The position numbers and the translations under genes were made by a program. A stretch of 64,000 bases of DNA, taken from Adonisia turfae CCMR0081. Its GTDB lineage: Bacteria; Cyanobacteriota; Cyanobacteriia; Phormidesmidales; Phormidesmidaceae. The stretch covers positions 2,191,985 to 2,255,984 of the forward strand of contig NZ_QXHD01000004.1 in assembly GCF_011009555.1 (NCBI RefSeq), given 5' to 3'. Each line of letters starts with the position of its first letter. Position 1 is the first letter of the stretch. Shown here piece after piece: positions 41,962-50,697 of the stretch. The notes below the pieces were generated by a model, which had not been told where the DNA came from, did no database searches, and saw only the letters and a program-made list of their open reading frames with translations.

Positions 41962-43047
41962 TTGCTCTCTGGTGTGAGGGACCCTGGCGTGCAACAACGA
42001 GATTCTCAAATTGCAAGTGATAGTCACGAGGACTTGCTCCGCATTGGCGTAATTGGTGTTGGCAACATGGGTCAACACCATGCTCGTGTACTGAGTCGCA
42101 TTAAAGATGTGCAGTTGGTTGGCATTGCGGATACAAATGTTGAACGTGGTTTGTCGACCGCTGGCAAGTATGGTGTGCGTTTCTTTGAAGACTATGATGA
42201 GCTGCTGAAGCATGTGGATGCCGTTTGCATTGCTGTACCCACCCGGTTTCACCATCAAGTGGGAATGGCCTGTTTGCAGGCTGGCGTGCATATGTTAATT
42301 GAAAAGCCGATTGCCGCTAATATCAGTGAAGCCGAGTCTTTAGTAAATGCTGCTGCCGAGGCAAACTGCATTTTACAAGTCGGCCATATTGAGCGTTTTA
42401 ATCCGGCTTTTCAGGAATTACATAATGTCCTCAAGACCGAAAAACTACTAGCCCTTGAGGCCCGGCGCATGAGCCCTTACTCTCAACGGGCGAATGATGT
42501 CTCGGTGGTGCTCGACCTGATGATCCATGACATCGACCTGTTGCTAGAGCTGGCGGAGGCTCCGGTGGTCAAGTTGACTGCCAGCGGTAGTCGAGCTGGG
42601 GATTCGCCGTATTTAGACTATGTGACAGCCACCCTAGGGTTTGCCAATGGCATTGTCGCTACTTTGACGGCCAGTAAGGTCACTCATCGCAAGATTCGTA
42701 GCATTGCGGCCCACTGCCGTAATTCCCTAACTGAGGCTGACTTTCTCAACAATGAGATTTTGATTCACCGTCAGACAACGGCGAATACGATGACAGACTA
42801 TGGCCAGGTGCTCTATCGTCAGGATGGCCTGATTGAAAAGGTCTACACCAGTAATATTGAGCCCCTCCATGCAGAACTTGAGCACTTTGTGAACTGTGCC
42901 CGAGGGGGAGGGAAGCCTTCTGTAGGGGGTGAGCAAGCACTGAAAGCGTTGCGATTGGCAAGTCTGATTGAGCAGATGGCCCTAGATGGTCAGGCTTGGA
43001 AGACGGATGATGAAATGGCAGGGGTGTTGCAGGCCGTTACGGTATAG
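41962..43047 (+). CDS. Gfo/Idh/MocA family oxidoreductase
   Basis: Up to 361 residues. The Rossmann motif is IGVIGVGNMGQHHARVL, and the substrate-domain signature EKPIAANISEAESL contains the conserved EKP. It is an NAD(P)-dependent dehydrogenase, probably acting on a sugar or inositol-like substrate. No ATG precedes the Rossmann fold, so the start is TTG 41962, GTG 41974 or GTG 41989. The 3' end overlaps the small convergent gene at 43037 by 11 bases. Confidence 0.85.
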   Translation: MLSGVRDPGVQQRDSQIASDSHEDLLRIGVIGVGNMGQHHARVLSRIKDVQLVGIADTNVERGLSTAGKYGVRFFEDYDELLKHVDAVCIAVPTRFHHQVGMACLQAGVHMLIEKPIAANISEAESLVNAAAEANCILQVGHIERFNPAFQELHNVLKTEKLLALEARRMSPYSQRANDVSVVLDLMIHDIDLLLELAEAPVVKLTASGSRAGDSPYLDYVTATLGFANGIVATLTASKVTHRKIRSIAAHCRNSLTEADFLNNEILIHRQTTANTMTDYGQVLYRQDGLIEKVYTSNIEPLHAELEHFVNCARGGGKPSVGGEQALKALRLASLIEQMALDGQAWKTDDEMAGVLQAVTV

Positions 43048-43297
43048 CGGTAATAACAGCAGGTTCGATTGCGATCGCAATCATGCCACTATCTTTAGCC
43101 GACACACCAAAAATCACTTCACCCTCATGGGCGGTAAAAAAGCAGTGCAGGATGCCATCAACCACCCGACATAGAGCAACGGTGCCTGAACGGATCTGCC
43201 AAGCTTGCTCAGGGACGTTTAGTTCCAGGATTTCATCTTGTTGAATATGGCACGCCTTTTGAAGTGTGTCTCGGGGCTGTGCGCTCAAGGTAGACAT
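43037..43297 (-). CDS. Small protein resembling the N-terminal segment of NHLM-type peptide exporters
   Basis: 86 residues. The pattern LNVPEQAWQIRSGTVALCRV ... GEVIFG resembles the cyclic-nucleotide-binding-like N-terminal region found in NHLM-family bacteriocin export ATPases. Here it stands alone, with no ABC or peptidase part in the window and no obvious frameshifted continuation. It may be a free-standing regulatory domain or a relic. The family call is tentative. Confidence 0.5.
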   Translation of the reverse strand: MSTLSAQPRDTLQKACHIQQDEILELNVPEQAWQIRSGTVALCRVVDGILHCFFTAHEGEVIFGVSAKDSGMIAIAIEPAVITAIP

Positions 43298-43456
43298 AAG
43301 GGATATGCAAATAGACCGAAGCTAGTCTTCTAGGATAGTCAAGCAGGGGAGCAGAATAGCGCGTTTTCTTATTTATCTTAGGAATGTTGAAATAAACTTC
43401 ATGGAAAACTAATGGATCAGGCCGTATGCAAGGGTAAGGGATTATGCATCATGGTC

Positions 43457-44563
43457 CTAACCAAGGTGGCCAACGCTATGTTTAGGATTTGGCCAATGCT
43501 GCGATGGCTGAAGCAGCGGCTGTAGATGAGGAATATGGGGGCTTAATGCCGAGATATCGATACCCGCTCGCTGGGTTGAGATCGCACCCACGGCTTCCAA
43601 GTAAGACCCCACATTGACCACATTTAGATTTAAAGCGGCAGCATCAACTGCAAGGGTAGTGGGATTGTCTTTAACCGCAATAATTTGGGTAGCCGTGCCA
43701 CTGAGGCTCAGAGTAGCACTGCCCCCTAATGTACTGGCTGGAACAATCAGGACATCAACGTCGGGGGCGCTAATGCTGCGGGCGGTGGCCATGGTGCTGA
43801 ACTGAGGCGCTTTGCTCAGTCCTGCCAGCACACAGGGTAAAAAAGTATAGCCAATTTCTTCAGCGGCAGACCGTGGAGAAATGCTCGGGTCAAGCGGCAG
43901 CGGCTGAAGGGCTGGGGCATGGGCACAGGGCACTTGAAACTCGCGTACCACCAGATGACTAATGACGGCTTCAGCGCCAGCGAGAGGATCGACACCCTGG
44001 CCCTGGCGATAGTCGGTGAGGGCATCGCTATCCATATCATCTGGAAAACGGGCAATGACAGCAATGGCGGTACAGCCCGATTGCAGCAAATGCTCGACCG
44101 CACGCAGCAGGCTATCAGGGCGTTCTAATGTGCCCCAAGTAGCTGCTGCTGCCTGTTTTAGCTGTACCCCCAAGGAAGCATCTGTAGTGACATATCCACG
44201 GATCTTGAGACCAAGGGTGGCACGAGCGGCATCGGCTGCTTGCAAATGTCGCCAACGCAGATCGTCTTCAATCTCCTGGTCTAGCACCAAGCCAATGGTA
44301 TTTTGATGCACTGGCTGTAGGTGCCAGCGTCCAGCAGCAAACTGGTCGAGGCCATAGCCTTCAACATAGTAGGCATTGGGTAGGGGCCAGTAGAGCTGGG
44401 CCCCATTGAGCACATTGGGATGGGTAATCAGACGATCAGTGACGGTTGCGATCGCACGAGCAACGGGCAAGGCATCCCCTGCATAGCCACCAATCGCTGC
44501 CCCTACCCCCGTAGGAACAATCATCATAGTGGTATGGGGGCGGCCATTGTGAACAATGCTCAT
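43457..44563 (-). CDS. DUF3326 family protein
   Basis: 368 residues from ATG 44563, which overlaps the stop of the small upstream gene (ATGA). Typical DUF3326 sequence: IVPTGVGAAIGGYAGDALPVARAI, LITHPNVLNGAQLYWPLPNA and YVEGYGLDQFA. It is a cyanobacterial and plant family of unknown function with many glycine-rich turns. No cofactor motif is evident. Confidence 0.88.
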   Translation of the reverse strand: MSIVHNGRPHTTMMIVPTGVGAAIGGYAGDALPVARAIATVTDRLITHPNVLNGAQLYWPLPNAYYVEGYGLDQFAAGRWHLQPVHQNTIGLVLDQEIEDDLRWRHLQAADAARATLGLKIRGYVTTDASLGVQLKQAAAATWGTLERPDSLLRAVEHLLQSGCTAIAVIARFPDDMDSDALTDYRQGQGVDPLAGAEAVISHLVVREFQVPCAHAPALQPLPLDPSISPRSAAEEIGYTFLPCVLAGLSKAPQFSTMATARSISAPDVDVLIVPASTLGGSATLSLSGTATQIIAVKDNPTTLAVDAAALNLNVVNVGSYLEAVGAISTQRAGIDISALSPHIPHLQPLLQPSQHWPNPKHSVGHLG

Positions 44564-44784
44564 GCTTGATCCTTGGGCACCACTGTAACCACCGCTTCTA
44601 TCTGGGCGGTTGTCTTTTCTACCGATGTGATTGCCCACCGCAGGGGTTCACCATAGGTGCGCAGTTGGCTTTCAATATGGTTACGAAGCGCGATACCCGT
44701 AGTCTGAAGCTCGACCGTCATCAAAACAAACTCTGTGGTCAGGAATGTGCTGCAATCTGATGAGTTATTGTCCAAATCCGTCAT
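44560..44784 (-). CDS. Conserved small protein upstream of DUF3326
   Basis: 74 residues from ATG 44784, or 53 from ATG 44721; the conserved-looking part starts at the second (HIESQLRTYGEPLRWAITSVE). A 4-base overlap with the DUF3326 start suggests coupled translation. It resembles short cyanobacterial proteins of unknown role. Confidence 0.65.
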   Translation of the reverse strand: MTDLDNNSSDCSTFLTTEFVLMTVELQTTGIALRNHIESQLRTYGEPLRWAITSVEKTTAQIEAVVTVVPKDQA

Positions 44785-44861
44785 GCCCGTGTGTGGTGGA
44801 CAGCACCGACTTTTATGTCCGACTTTTATATCCGATGTTGACCTGCTTTAGCGCTATAGGG

Positions 44862-45182
44862 TTAATTTTGAAATTGGCCAAATTGGGATTGGTAAACTGC
44901 GTCTTCCTTTTCTGTTTCTAGCTTGATATTGGACGTGGGATACGCCACACATAATAAGGCATAGCCCTTATCTTGAAGTTCTTGGCTGACCCCCATACCA
45001 TCTTCTTGAGATACGCTCCCCTCAGTGATCAACGCAGCGCATGTGGTGCAGACCCCTGCACCACAGGAAGTGGGAAGATCTAGGCCAGCCGCTTGGGCCG
45101 CAGCTAAAATCGTTTCCTGTTCATCGACAGTGATGGTTTGAACAGTCCCTTGATGTTTGATTTCAACAGAATAGGTTGCCAT
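44862..45182 (-). CDS. 2Fe-2S plant-type ferredoxin
   Basis: 106 residues. The cluster motif is SCGAGVCTTCA with the fourth Cys in LLCVAYPTS. The sequence follows the plant-type ferredoxin fold (IKHQGTVQTITVDEQETILAAAQAAGLDLP). It is an electron carrier in the cytosol; it is somewhat diverged from the main photosynthetic PetF, so a special partner is likely. The gene is 77 bases before the DUF3326 pair. Confidence 0.92.
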   Translation of the reverse strand: MATYSVEIKHQGTVQTITVDEQETILAAAQAAGLDLPTSCGAGVCTTCAALITEGSVSQEDGMGVSQELQDKGYALLCVAYPTSNIKLETEKEDAVYQSQFGQFQN

Positions 45183-45268
45183 GTGACCAGTGGATTAAAT
45201 AAAAAAATTAAAAAGCGTATTGAATGATTAGCTTAAGGCAGAGGCTGCCATCAGATAAGTATGACAGC

Positions 45269-45451
45269 CTAACCTTGAGATTTTTCTTTGAAAACACGCT
45301 CAAATTCTTCTAGCAAATCATCCATTTCTTCTAAAGCCTGATTGACGTCGATCCGTAGTGTGCCTAGGTTAGGCTGCTCTAGTAGCTGCACCAAGGAATT
45401 TCGTTTAGCCCTGATTTGTTCAATCTGAGTTTTAAGCGTTTCTAGAGGCAT
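45269..45451 (-). CDS. Small coiled-coil protein
   Basis: 60 residues from ATG 45451. It is almost wholly helical, with heptad-like Leu/Ile spacing (LETLKTQIEQIRAKRNSLVQLL, EEMDDLLEEFERVF). It precedes the ferredoxin gene on the same strand by 87 bases. Family not recognised; cyanobacterial in style. Confidence 0.55.
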   Translation of the reverse strand: MPLETLKTQIEQIRAKRNSLVQLLEQPNLGTLRIDVNQALEEMDDLLEEFERVFKEKSQG

Positions 45452-45821
45452 AGTTATGTCTGATATCACCGTCTACCAACTCCAGAATAAGCAACTTTGG
45501 GTGCTTAATGCTATCAGGAGCTGGACCAGTCGTAGATGATGAGTATACGGACAGACAGTCACTGGTATAGTCGTGAGTTCGTTTTGTATTTGCAGGAAAT
45601 TTATCCTAGAACTTCCATGTTTACAAAGACCCTGAGTATTGATTCCGTGCAGGTCGGATCTAATTTTTGAGCAGGGTTTAAAGGCAAATCCCTTTACTAT
45701 GGGATCAGACAAGTTTGGGATTAGGCAAGACTAGGTTTGCTATCACAAACCTGTGTCTAATTGCACGAAGCAAACATCATCATTCACCACTGACGTTCAT
45801 TTTTGAATTTAAATCCTACAT
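45452..45821. other. Gene-free region between the coiled-coil gene and DUF2854
   Basis: 370 bases between divergent genes. I see no convincing coding frame. A minor hairpin AGGTTTG/CAAACCT lies at 45733-45752. It probably holds promoters for both sides; a small RNA cannot be excluded. Confidence 0.3.
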
Positions 45822-46376
45822 ATGCTACGCAAAGTTCCCCTCGGTGGTGTTCTACTATCAATTGGCTCTATCCTGACCCTGGTGGGCTTTGTAGCCTACT
45901 TCAAAGATATGGCCACCTTAAATTTGGCGGGATTTTTCTATGGAATTCCACTGCTCTTGGGGGGAGCAGCGTTGCGGGCTGCTGAGTTAGAGCCGGTACC
46001 TTATACTCAACCAGCTAGCGATACCGTTGTTACACTGCGGGATAAAACGGCAACCCAAACGCAAAATCAGGTTCGTAAGGATGTCACTCGCTATCGTTAC
46101 GGACAGGAAGCTCACCTAGATATTGCTTTAGAGCGATTAGGATTGAGCCCTAACGATAAGCAACGCCCTATTCTTAGTGGTTTGCGTGAAGAGCTGCGGG
46201 ATGGTGCATATGCCCTAGTGCTGGAGTTTGATTCACCCTACATGGCCTTAGAAACTTGGCAGGAAAAGCATGAAAAAATCGAGAGATTCTTCGGGCCTAA
46301 TATTCGGGCTGAAATTGAATCACTGCCTGAGGATCAGGTGGAGTTAGCGCTGGTTACGACAGCGGCGGCAGCCTAA
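45822..46376 (+). CDS. DUF2854 family protein
   Basis: 184 residues. Two hydrophobic helices at the N-terminus (about 8-27 and 32-50; LSIGSILTLVGFVAYF, LAGFFYGIPLLLGGAAL) precede a soluble domain with QEAHLDIALERLGL and REELRDGAYALVLEFDSP. This is a cyanobacterial and chloroplast family of unknown function, likely thylakoid or plasma membrane. Confidence 0.85.
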   Translation: MLRKVPLGGVLLSIGSILTLVGFVAYFKDMATLNLAGFFYGIPLLLGGAALRAAELEPVPYTQPASDTVVTLRDKTATQTQNQVRKDVTRYRYGQEAHLDIALERLGLSPNDKQRPILSGLREELRDGAYALVLEFDSPYMALETWQEKHEKIERFFGPNIRAEIESLPEDQVELALVTTAAAA

Positions 46377-46556
46377 GGCTCTTCCAGTGAATATTTCATG
46401 CACGTTAATGCATAGCTCGCGTCAGAGACTTAGGTGAATTAGCCGAGCGGCCAGAAGACTGTCTTAAAATTTAACCCCTAGCACCTAATACCTTTGATTA
46501 TGTCACTAACCTGGAGACTGCCTATCAGGCAGAACTAGCCATTACCACAGTGCTTA

Positions 46557-47369
46557 CTACACACTGATAATGCCTGACCACTGTACTTGCTTAAGCTTAG
46601 TACGACGGTAGGAGAAAAAACGCTCGGGTTCTTGAAACGTGCAGTGGGGTGCAGTGGCTACCTGGTCCGATGCGAGGCCCATCTGTTCTAGCTGCATTTC
46701 GTTGATACGACGAACATCTAGACGCACATGACCGGGCTTGTTATCGGGTAATAGGGGTGGACTATCTACCGTTAATAGATGGGCAACGATGTCTGCTGGA
46801 TTGGCAAATTGTTCCCCATCGACGACGCTGAGGCCCATTTGGGTGGCAACATCTTCTCCCACCTGGTAGACTTCACCTGCGATCGCAGGTCCCAGCAAAA
46901 CACGCAAATCCTGGAGTTGCGAGCCTTGAGCCTGCAGCTTCGCAATGGCGGTGGGGACAATTTTCTGCGCAGTACCACGCCAGCCCGCATGGGCAGCGGC
47001 CACTTGCCCAGTACGTTCGTCCGCAATCAGTGCAGGCGTACAGTCTGCCGTGCAAACCCACGTGGCTTGACCCGCTTTACTACTAAAGCAACCATCTGCA
47101 TGGGGACGCTCAATGTCCTCATCTGAGACCTGACTGCTACCACTGGCTACGAGGGTCTTAGTCCCGGTTCTGACGGCCTCTGGAGCAAGGACGACATTGC
47201 CATGGACTTGTTTTGTTCTGAGTACCTCGGCATTCTTGCTCAACGCTGACGTGAGAACTTCAGGGAGTTGGGGCGCAAATGCCGAAGTGAAGAAGCCATG
47301 GGGTTGGGCAATCAGATCGCAGGTTAAATAGGGCTGACCTTGCCAGGTCTGCCAGGTCCAATTGTGCAT
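46557..47369 (-). CDS. pgeF: Peptidoglycan editing factor / purine nucleoside phosphorylase YfiH
   Basis: 270 residues. The metal-site motifs are VHGNVV, GCFSSKAGQATWVCTADCTPALIAD and AAAHAGWRGTAQKIV; the Cys in TADCTP and the His in AHAGWRG are the zinc/copper ligands. Family members (laccase-domain, YfiH/LACC1) cleave purine nucleosides and have been linked to muropeptide quality control. It lies 31 bases after cimA. Confidence 0.9.
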   Translation of the reverse strand: MHNWTWQTWQGQPYLTCDLIAQPHGFFTSAFAPQLPEVLTSALSKNAEVLRTKQVHGNVVLAPEAVRTGTKTLVASGSSQVSDEDIERPHADGCFSSKAGQATWVCTADCTPALIADERTGQVAAAHAGWRGTAQKIVPTAIAKLQAQGSQLQDLRVLLGPAIAGEVYQVGEDVATQMGLSVVDGEQFANPADIVAHLLTVDSPPLLPDNKPGHVRLDVRRINEMQLEQMGLASDQVATAPHCTFQEPERFFSYRRTKLKQVQWSGIISV

Positions 47370-47399
47370 GGGAGAGAACGGGGTAAAAGGTGAGTAGGG

Positions 47400-49064
47400 T
47401 CAAGATTGACACGCTACCAGCTTAGCCTTTACTTCCGATCTCAACTTGAGCAAGCCATATTCCAAACCTTCAACGACCGCCTTATAGGACGCCTCCAAAA
47501 TGTTGGGAGAAAGTCCTACGGTGGTCCAACGATGTTCGCCATCCCCAAATTCCACCAGCACGCGGGTCTTCGCAGCAGTACCTGAAGCACTGTCTAGAAT
47601 GCGCACCTTGTAGTCGGTCAAGTAAAATCTCTCTAACTCTGGATAAAAGCGTTCTAATGCCTTGCGGAGAGCATGGTCTAGAGCCTCTACAGGGCCATTT
47701 CCTTCAGCTGCGTGGAGTAAGATTTTGCCATCCACAGACACCTTGACGGTGGCCAAAGAAGAGCTGCCCGCTGGGTCCTCAGGGGAACAATTCACGCCGC
47801 TGCCAGCGTAGGGCATCCGCTCGCAATGCACCTGAAATCCATACACATCAAACATTTTGGGCCGTTGCCCCAAGGCCTCTCGCATCAATAATTCAAAACT
47901 AGCCTCCGCAGCTTCAAACTGATAGCCCTCGTCTTCTAAGGACTTTAGCCGATGCAGTAGCTGCCGCGAGGTGGGACTGGTGCGATCTAGTTTGAGACCA
48001 AAGCTGCGGGCTTTAGCCATGACATTGCTTAACCCTGCCTGATCAGAAATTACAATGCGGCGCAGATTACCCACAGCAGTCGGTTCAATATGCTCGTAGG
48101 TTTTGGGATTTCGTTCTACAGCGCTGACATGAATACCGCCTTTGTGAGCAAAAGCTGACAGCCCCACATAAGGAGCATGCTCATTTGGCGCTAAATTGAC
48201 TATTTCACTCACATATCGGCTGGTTTCCGCCAGAGTCGCCAACTTTTCTGCCGGTAGACAGTTGTAGCCAAGCTTCAGCTGAAGATTGGGAATTAATGAA
48301 CATAGATTGGCATTACCGCATCGTTCGCCATAGCCGTTGATGGTGCCTTGAACCATGGTGACCCCTTCTAGGGCAGCTGTCAGAGAGTTAGCAACGGCCA
48401 GATCGCCATCGTTATGGGTATGGATACCTAACTGAGGAGGATTTTTCAAATTCAACGTGGCCAACCACTGACCAACTGTGCGTACAATCTCCGTGATCTG
48501 ATGGGGTAACATGCCGCCGTTGGTGTCGCATAGCACCAACCACTCCGCACCAGCCCGAAGCGCAGCTTCCAAGGTTTGGACTGCATATGTAGGATTGCTT
48601 ACATAACCATCAAACCAGTGCTCAGCATCGTAGATGACCCGTCGTCCTTGCCGTCTTAAATAGGCAATGGAGTCGTAGATCATGGATAGATTTTCATTCA
48701 ACTCCGTCTTTAACCCCTCGGTAACGTGGAGATCCCAAGACTTACCAAACAGGGTTAACCAGTTAGTTCTTGCTGCTAAAGCTGCTGCTAAGGTGACATC
48801 CTCTGTCACTGGCATATGGGGGCGGCGAGTCGAGCAAAAAGCAACGACTTCAGCCTGACGCAATGGGTGCTGCTGGAGCTGAGAAAAAAACTGCCCATCT
48901 TTCGGATTCGCTCCTGGCCATCCCCCCTCGATAAAGGGAATCCCCAGATCGTCTAAGCGGCGAGCAATATTCAATTTATCTTCAACCGAAAGGGACAACC
49001 CCTCGCGCTGCGCACCATCCCGCAGAGTAGTGTCGTAAATCCAAAGCTGAGTGTTTTGAGACAT
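47400..49064 (-). CDS. cimA: (R)-citramalate synthase
   Basis: About 554 residues from ATG 49064 (codon 6 of the longest frame). The HMGL-like domain opens LWIYDTTLRDGAQREGLSLSV, with GIHTHNDGDLAVANS and the substrate motif GYGERCGNANL. The regulatory LeuA dimer domain is at about 430-550. It condenses pyruvate and acetyl-CoA to citramalate, giving a threonine-independent route to isoleucine. 2-isopropylmalate synthase is the alternative, but the length and motifs favour CimA. Confidence 0.9.
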   Translation of the reverse strand: MSQNTQLWIYDTTLRDGAQREGLSLSVEDKLNIARRLDDLGIPFIEGGWPGANPKDGQFFSQLQQHPLRQAEVVAFCSTRRPHMPVTEDVTLAAALAARTNWLTLFGKSWDLHVTEGLKTELNENLSMIYDSIAYLRRQGRRVIYDAEHWFDGYVSNPTYAVQTLEAALRAGAEWLVLCDTNGGMLPHQITEIVRTVGQWLATLNLKNPPQLGIHTHNDGDLAVANSLTAALEGVTMVQGTINGYGERCGNANLCSLIPNLQLKLGYNCLPAEKLATLAETSRYVSEIVNLAPNEHAPYVGLSAFAHKGGIHVSAVERNPKTYEHIEPTAVGNLRRIVISDQAGLSNVMAKARSFGLKLDRTSPTSRQLLHRLKSLEDEGYQFEAAEASFELLMREALGQRPKMFDVYGFQVHCERMPYAGSGVNCSPEDPAGSSSLATVKVSVDGKILLHAAEGNGPVEALDHALRKALERFYPELERFYLTDYKVRILDSASGTAAKTRVLVEFGDGEHRWTTVGLSPNILEASYKAVVEGLEYGLLKLRSEVKAKLVACQS

Positions 49065-49548
49065 AGCAACAGAGAACACAATGTAGTGAATGAAGCCTAG
49101 AAATAGTAGATGTAGAGGATGCTTCCTGTGATATTTGCTGAGTGTCGAATTCTGAACTTTATTTGATTTTTATTTTTTAGATACGTGGCAATTTAAAGAC
49201 CCTGTGTACCGAGTTTAGACCTTTGATGAAGATATTCACAACCCAAAATGGGAAATGAACGGATGAGGATCAATCCTCTTAACCACAAGTGTTTGGCAGC
49301 ATTTTATACTCTTTGTGACAGGCTATTTTTTGAGTCGTTTAAGTCATATCATCTCACTACTTTTATGAAGGCCATGGAAAAGCTGCGAAAACTTCAGGTT
49401 ATGGCTTAATTCACTGATAAATATTTAGTGATATTTGCAATGTTTCTAAATCAAAACGCCTAAGTGTTTTACACATCTAAACTGTTATTTATCAAACTAT
49501 CTACACAGACTTGAATTTGCCACATAAGAAACTGGAATGTAGTTTGAA
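49065..49548. other. AT-rich gene-free region
   Basis: 484 bases between divergent cimA and ferredoxin-like genes, markedly richer in A and T than neighbours. A perfect small hairpin GAGGATCAATCCTC lies near 49265. I see no coding frame, riboswitch or tRNA. It probably contains two promoters. Confidence 0.35.
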
Positions 49549-49896
49549 ATGCTTAACACAATGATTCCCATGCCAAACGTGACTGCTCAAGGACAAACCT
49601 TTGAATGTGAAACGGGTGCCAATCTCAGACGTGTGCTTTTAGATAACGACATTGCTCTATACAATGGCAGCGCTAATTTGATTAACTGCCGTGGTATCGG
49701 TAGCTGTGGAACCTGTGCTGTGATGATCGAGGGTGAGGTATCAGCGGCAAATTGGAAGGATCGGGGTCGACGGTCACTACCGCCCCATACCCCTGAGCGT
49801 CCCCTGCGCTTAGCCTGCCAAACCACTGTACTGGGGGATATTACAGTGACTAAATACGATCAGTTTTGGGGACAGGGACAAACGTTAGTGTGGTGA
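49549..49896 (+). CDS. 2Fe-2S ferredoxin-like protein (C-x5-C-x2-C type)
   Basis: 115 residues. The cluster cysteines are in NCRGIGSCGTCAVM (C-x5-C-x2-C) with the fourth in RLACQTT. The one-residue longer first spacing differs from the usual C-x4-C-x2-C of photosynthetic ferredoxins. It is likely cytosolic, with an unknown partner. ATG codons at 49561 and 49570 are alternative starts; none has a clear ribosome site. Confidence 0.85.
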   Translation: MLNTMIPMPNVTAQGQTFECETGANLRRVLLDNDIALYNGSANLINCRGIGSCGTCAVMIEGEVSAANWKDRGRRSLPPHTPERPLRLACQTTVLGDITVTKYDQFWGQGQTLVW

Positions 49897-50017
49897 GGCG
49901 TTAAAGTTTAGACCCAAAGTTGTTAGAGTTAATGTCTGAATTCCTGCAAATAGTGGCTCCATTTTTCAAGAACTGGGTAATGATAAAAGGCGGTGGTAGT
50001 AAGGAGGGGATAGGCGT

Positions 50018-50491
50018 ATGAATAAGTTTATCTTGGGTGGTATTCTGGCGGCGATTTCACTGATGGCCATCTATGGCACCAGTGCGTCTAACCAAGTAGC
50101 ATCTTGGGTGGACCAAACCGATGATGACCCGTCTTCCCAAACTAATTTTGAGGCGGCTGACGATGCCACCAGTGGCACCGTAGTAGCACTGAATGGAGAT
50201 GATGCGAATGGTAATTCCATTGGAATTATTAGTAGTCGAACACCGTTAGAAAAGGCAGGGGAGATTCCTCAACGTCAAGTTGTCGATGTGCAAAGTGCTC
50301 CGGCCTTTGGTATCAATGCTCAAACCAACAATGCTGGGGATGATACCGATGGCGTTGTTGTTGAGCCCAACCCCACGGCTGGAGAGACGGCTCAAACTAC
50401 ACCGCAAACGCCCCCTGCAAATCAGGGACAAGCGCAGCCGCAACCCACCAATCAGAACCAAAATCAGCCGCCTGTTAGGGCGCTTTGGTAG
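50018..50491 (+). CDS. Membrane-anchored protein with Gln/Pro-rich tail
   Basis: 157 residues. A strong AAGGAGGGG site precedes the ATG. An N-terminal hydrophobic helix (about 4-22) is followed by an acidic region and a low-complexity tail rich in Gln, Pro, Asn and Thr (about 125-155). No enzyme motif is seen. It may be an extracytoplasmic tether or wall-associated protein. Family not recognised. Confidence 0.6.
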   Translation: MNKFILGGILAAISLMAIYGTSASNQVASWVDQTDDDPSSQTNFEAADDATSGTVVALNGDDANGNSIGIISSRTPLEKAGEIPQRQVVDVQSAPAFGINAQTNNAGDDTDGVVVEPNPTAGETAQTTPQTPPANQGQAQPQPTNQNQNQPPVRALW

Positions 50492-50637
50492 GGTAAACTG
50501 ATGCACTTGTTGTGTTTCAGGATGTAACTCATCTTCGAGACAGGACAATCTGTTAAGGTCTGTTCTGCGCCTAGATATTACAGACAATGTCTTCCTAAAA
50601 TTGGCACCGTCGTTAAGACTTGCTGGGCGGCTATTGC

Positions 50638-50674
50638 TTGCAAGCATTGTTTATTCTTGCAAACATTGTTTATT
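50638..50674. repeat. Tandem 18-base repeat upstream of thiO-thiG
   Basis: TTGCAAGCATTGTTTATT (50638-50655) and TTGCAAACATTGTTTATT (50657-50674) differ at one base and have a 19-base period. The second ends 23 bases before the thiO-thiG start codon, a position suited to an operator. Confidence 0.7.
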
Positions 50675-50697
50675 GAAGAGGTGGTTGATAAAAACCT

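Noticed and set aside
45473..45712. 79-residue minus-strand frame in the spacer before DUF2854
   Set aside because: Its start lacks a ribosome site, composition is unlike neighbouring genes and no motif is recognisable.
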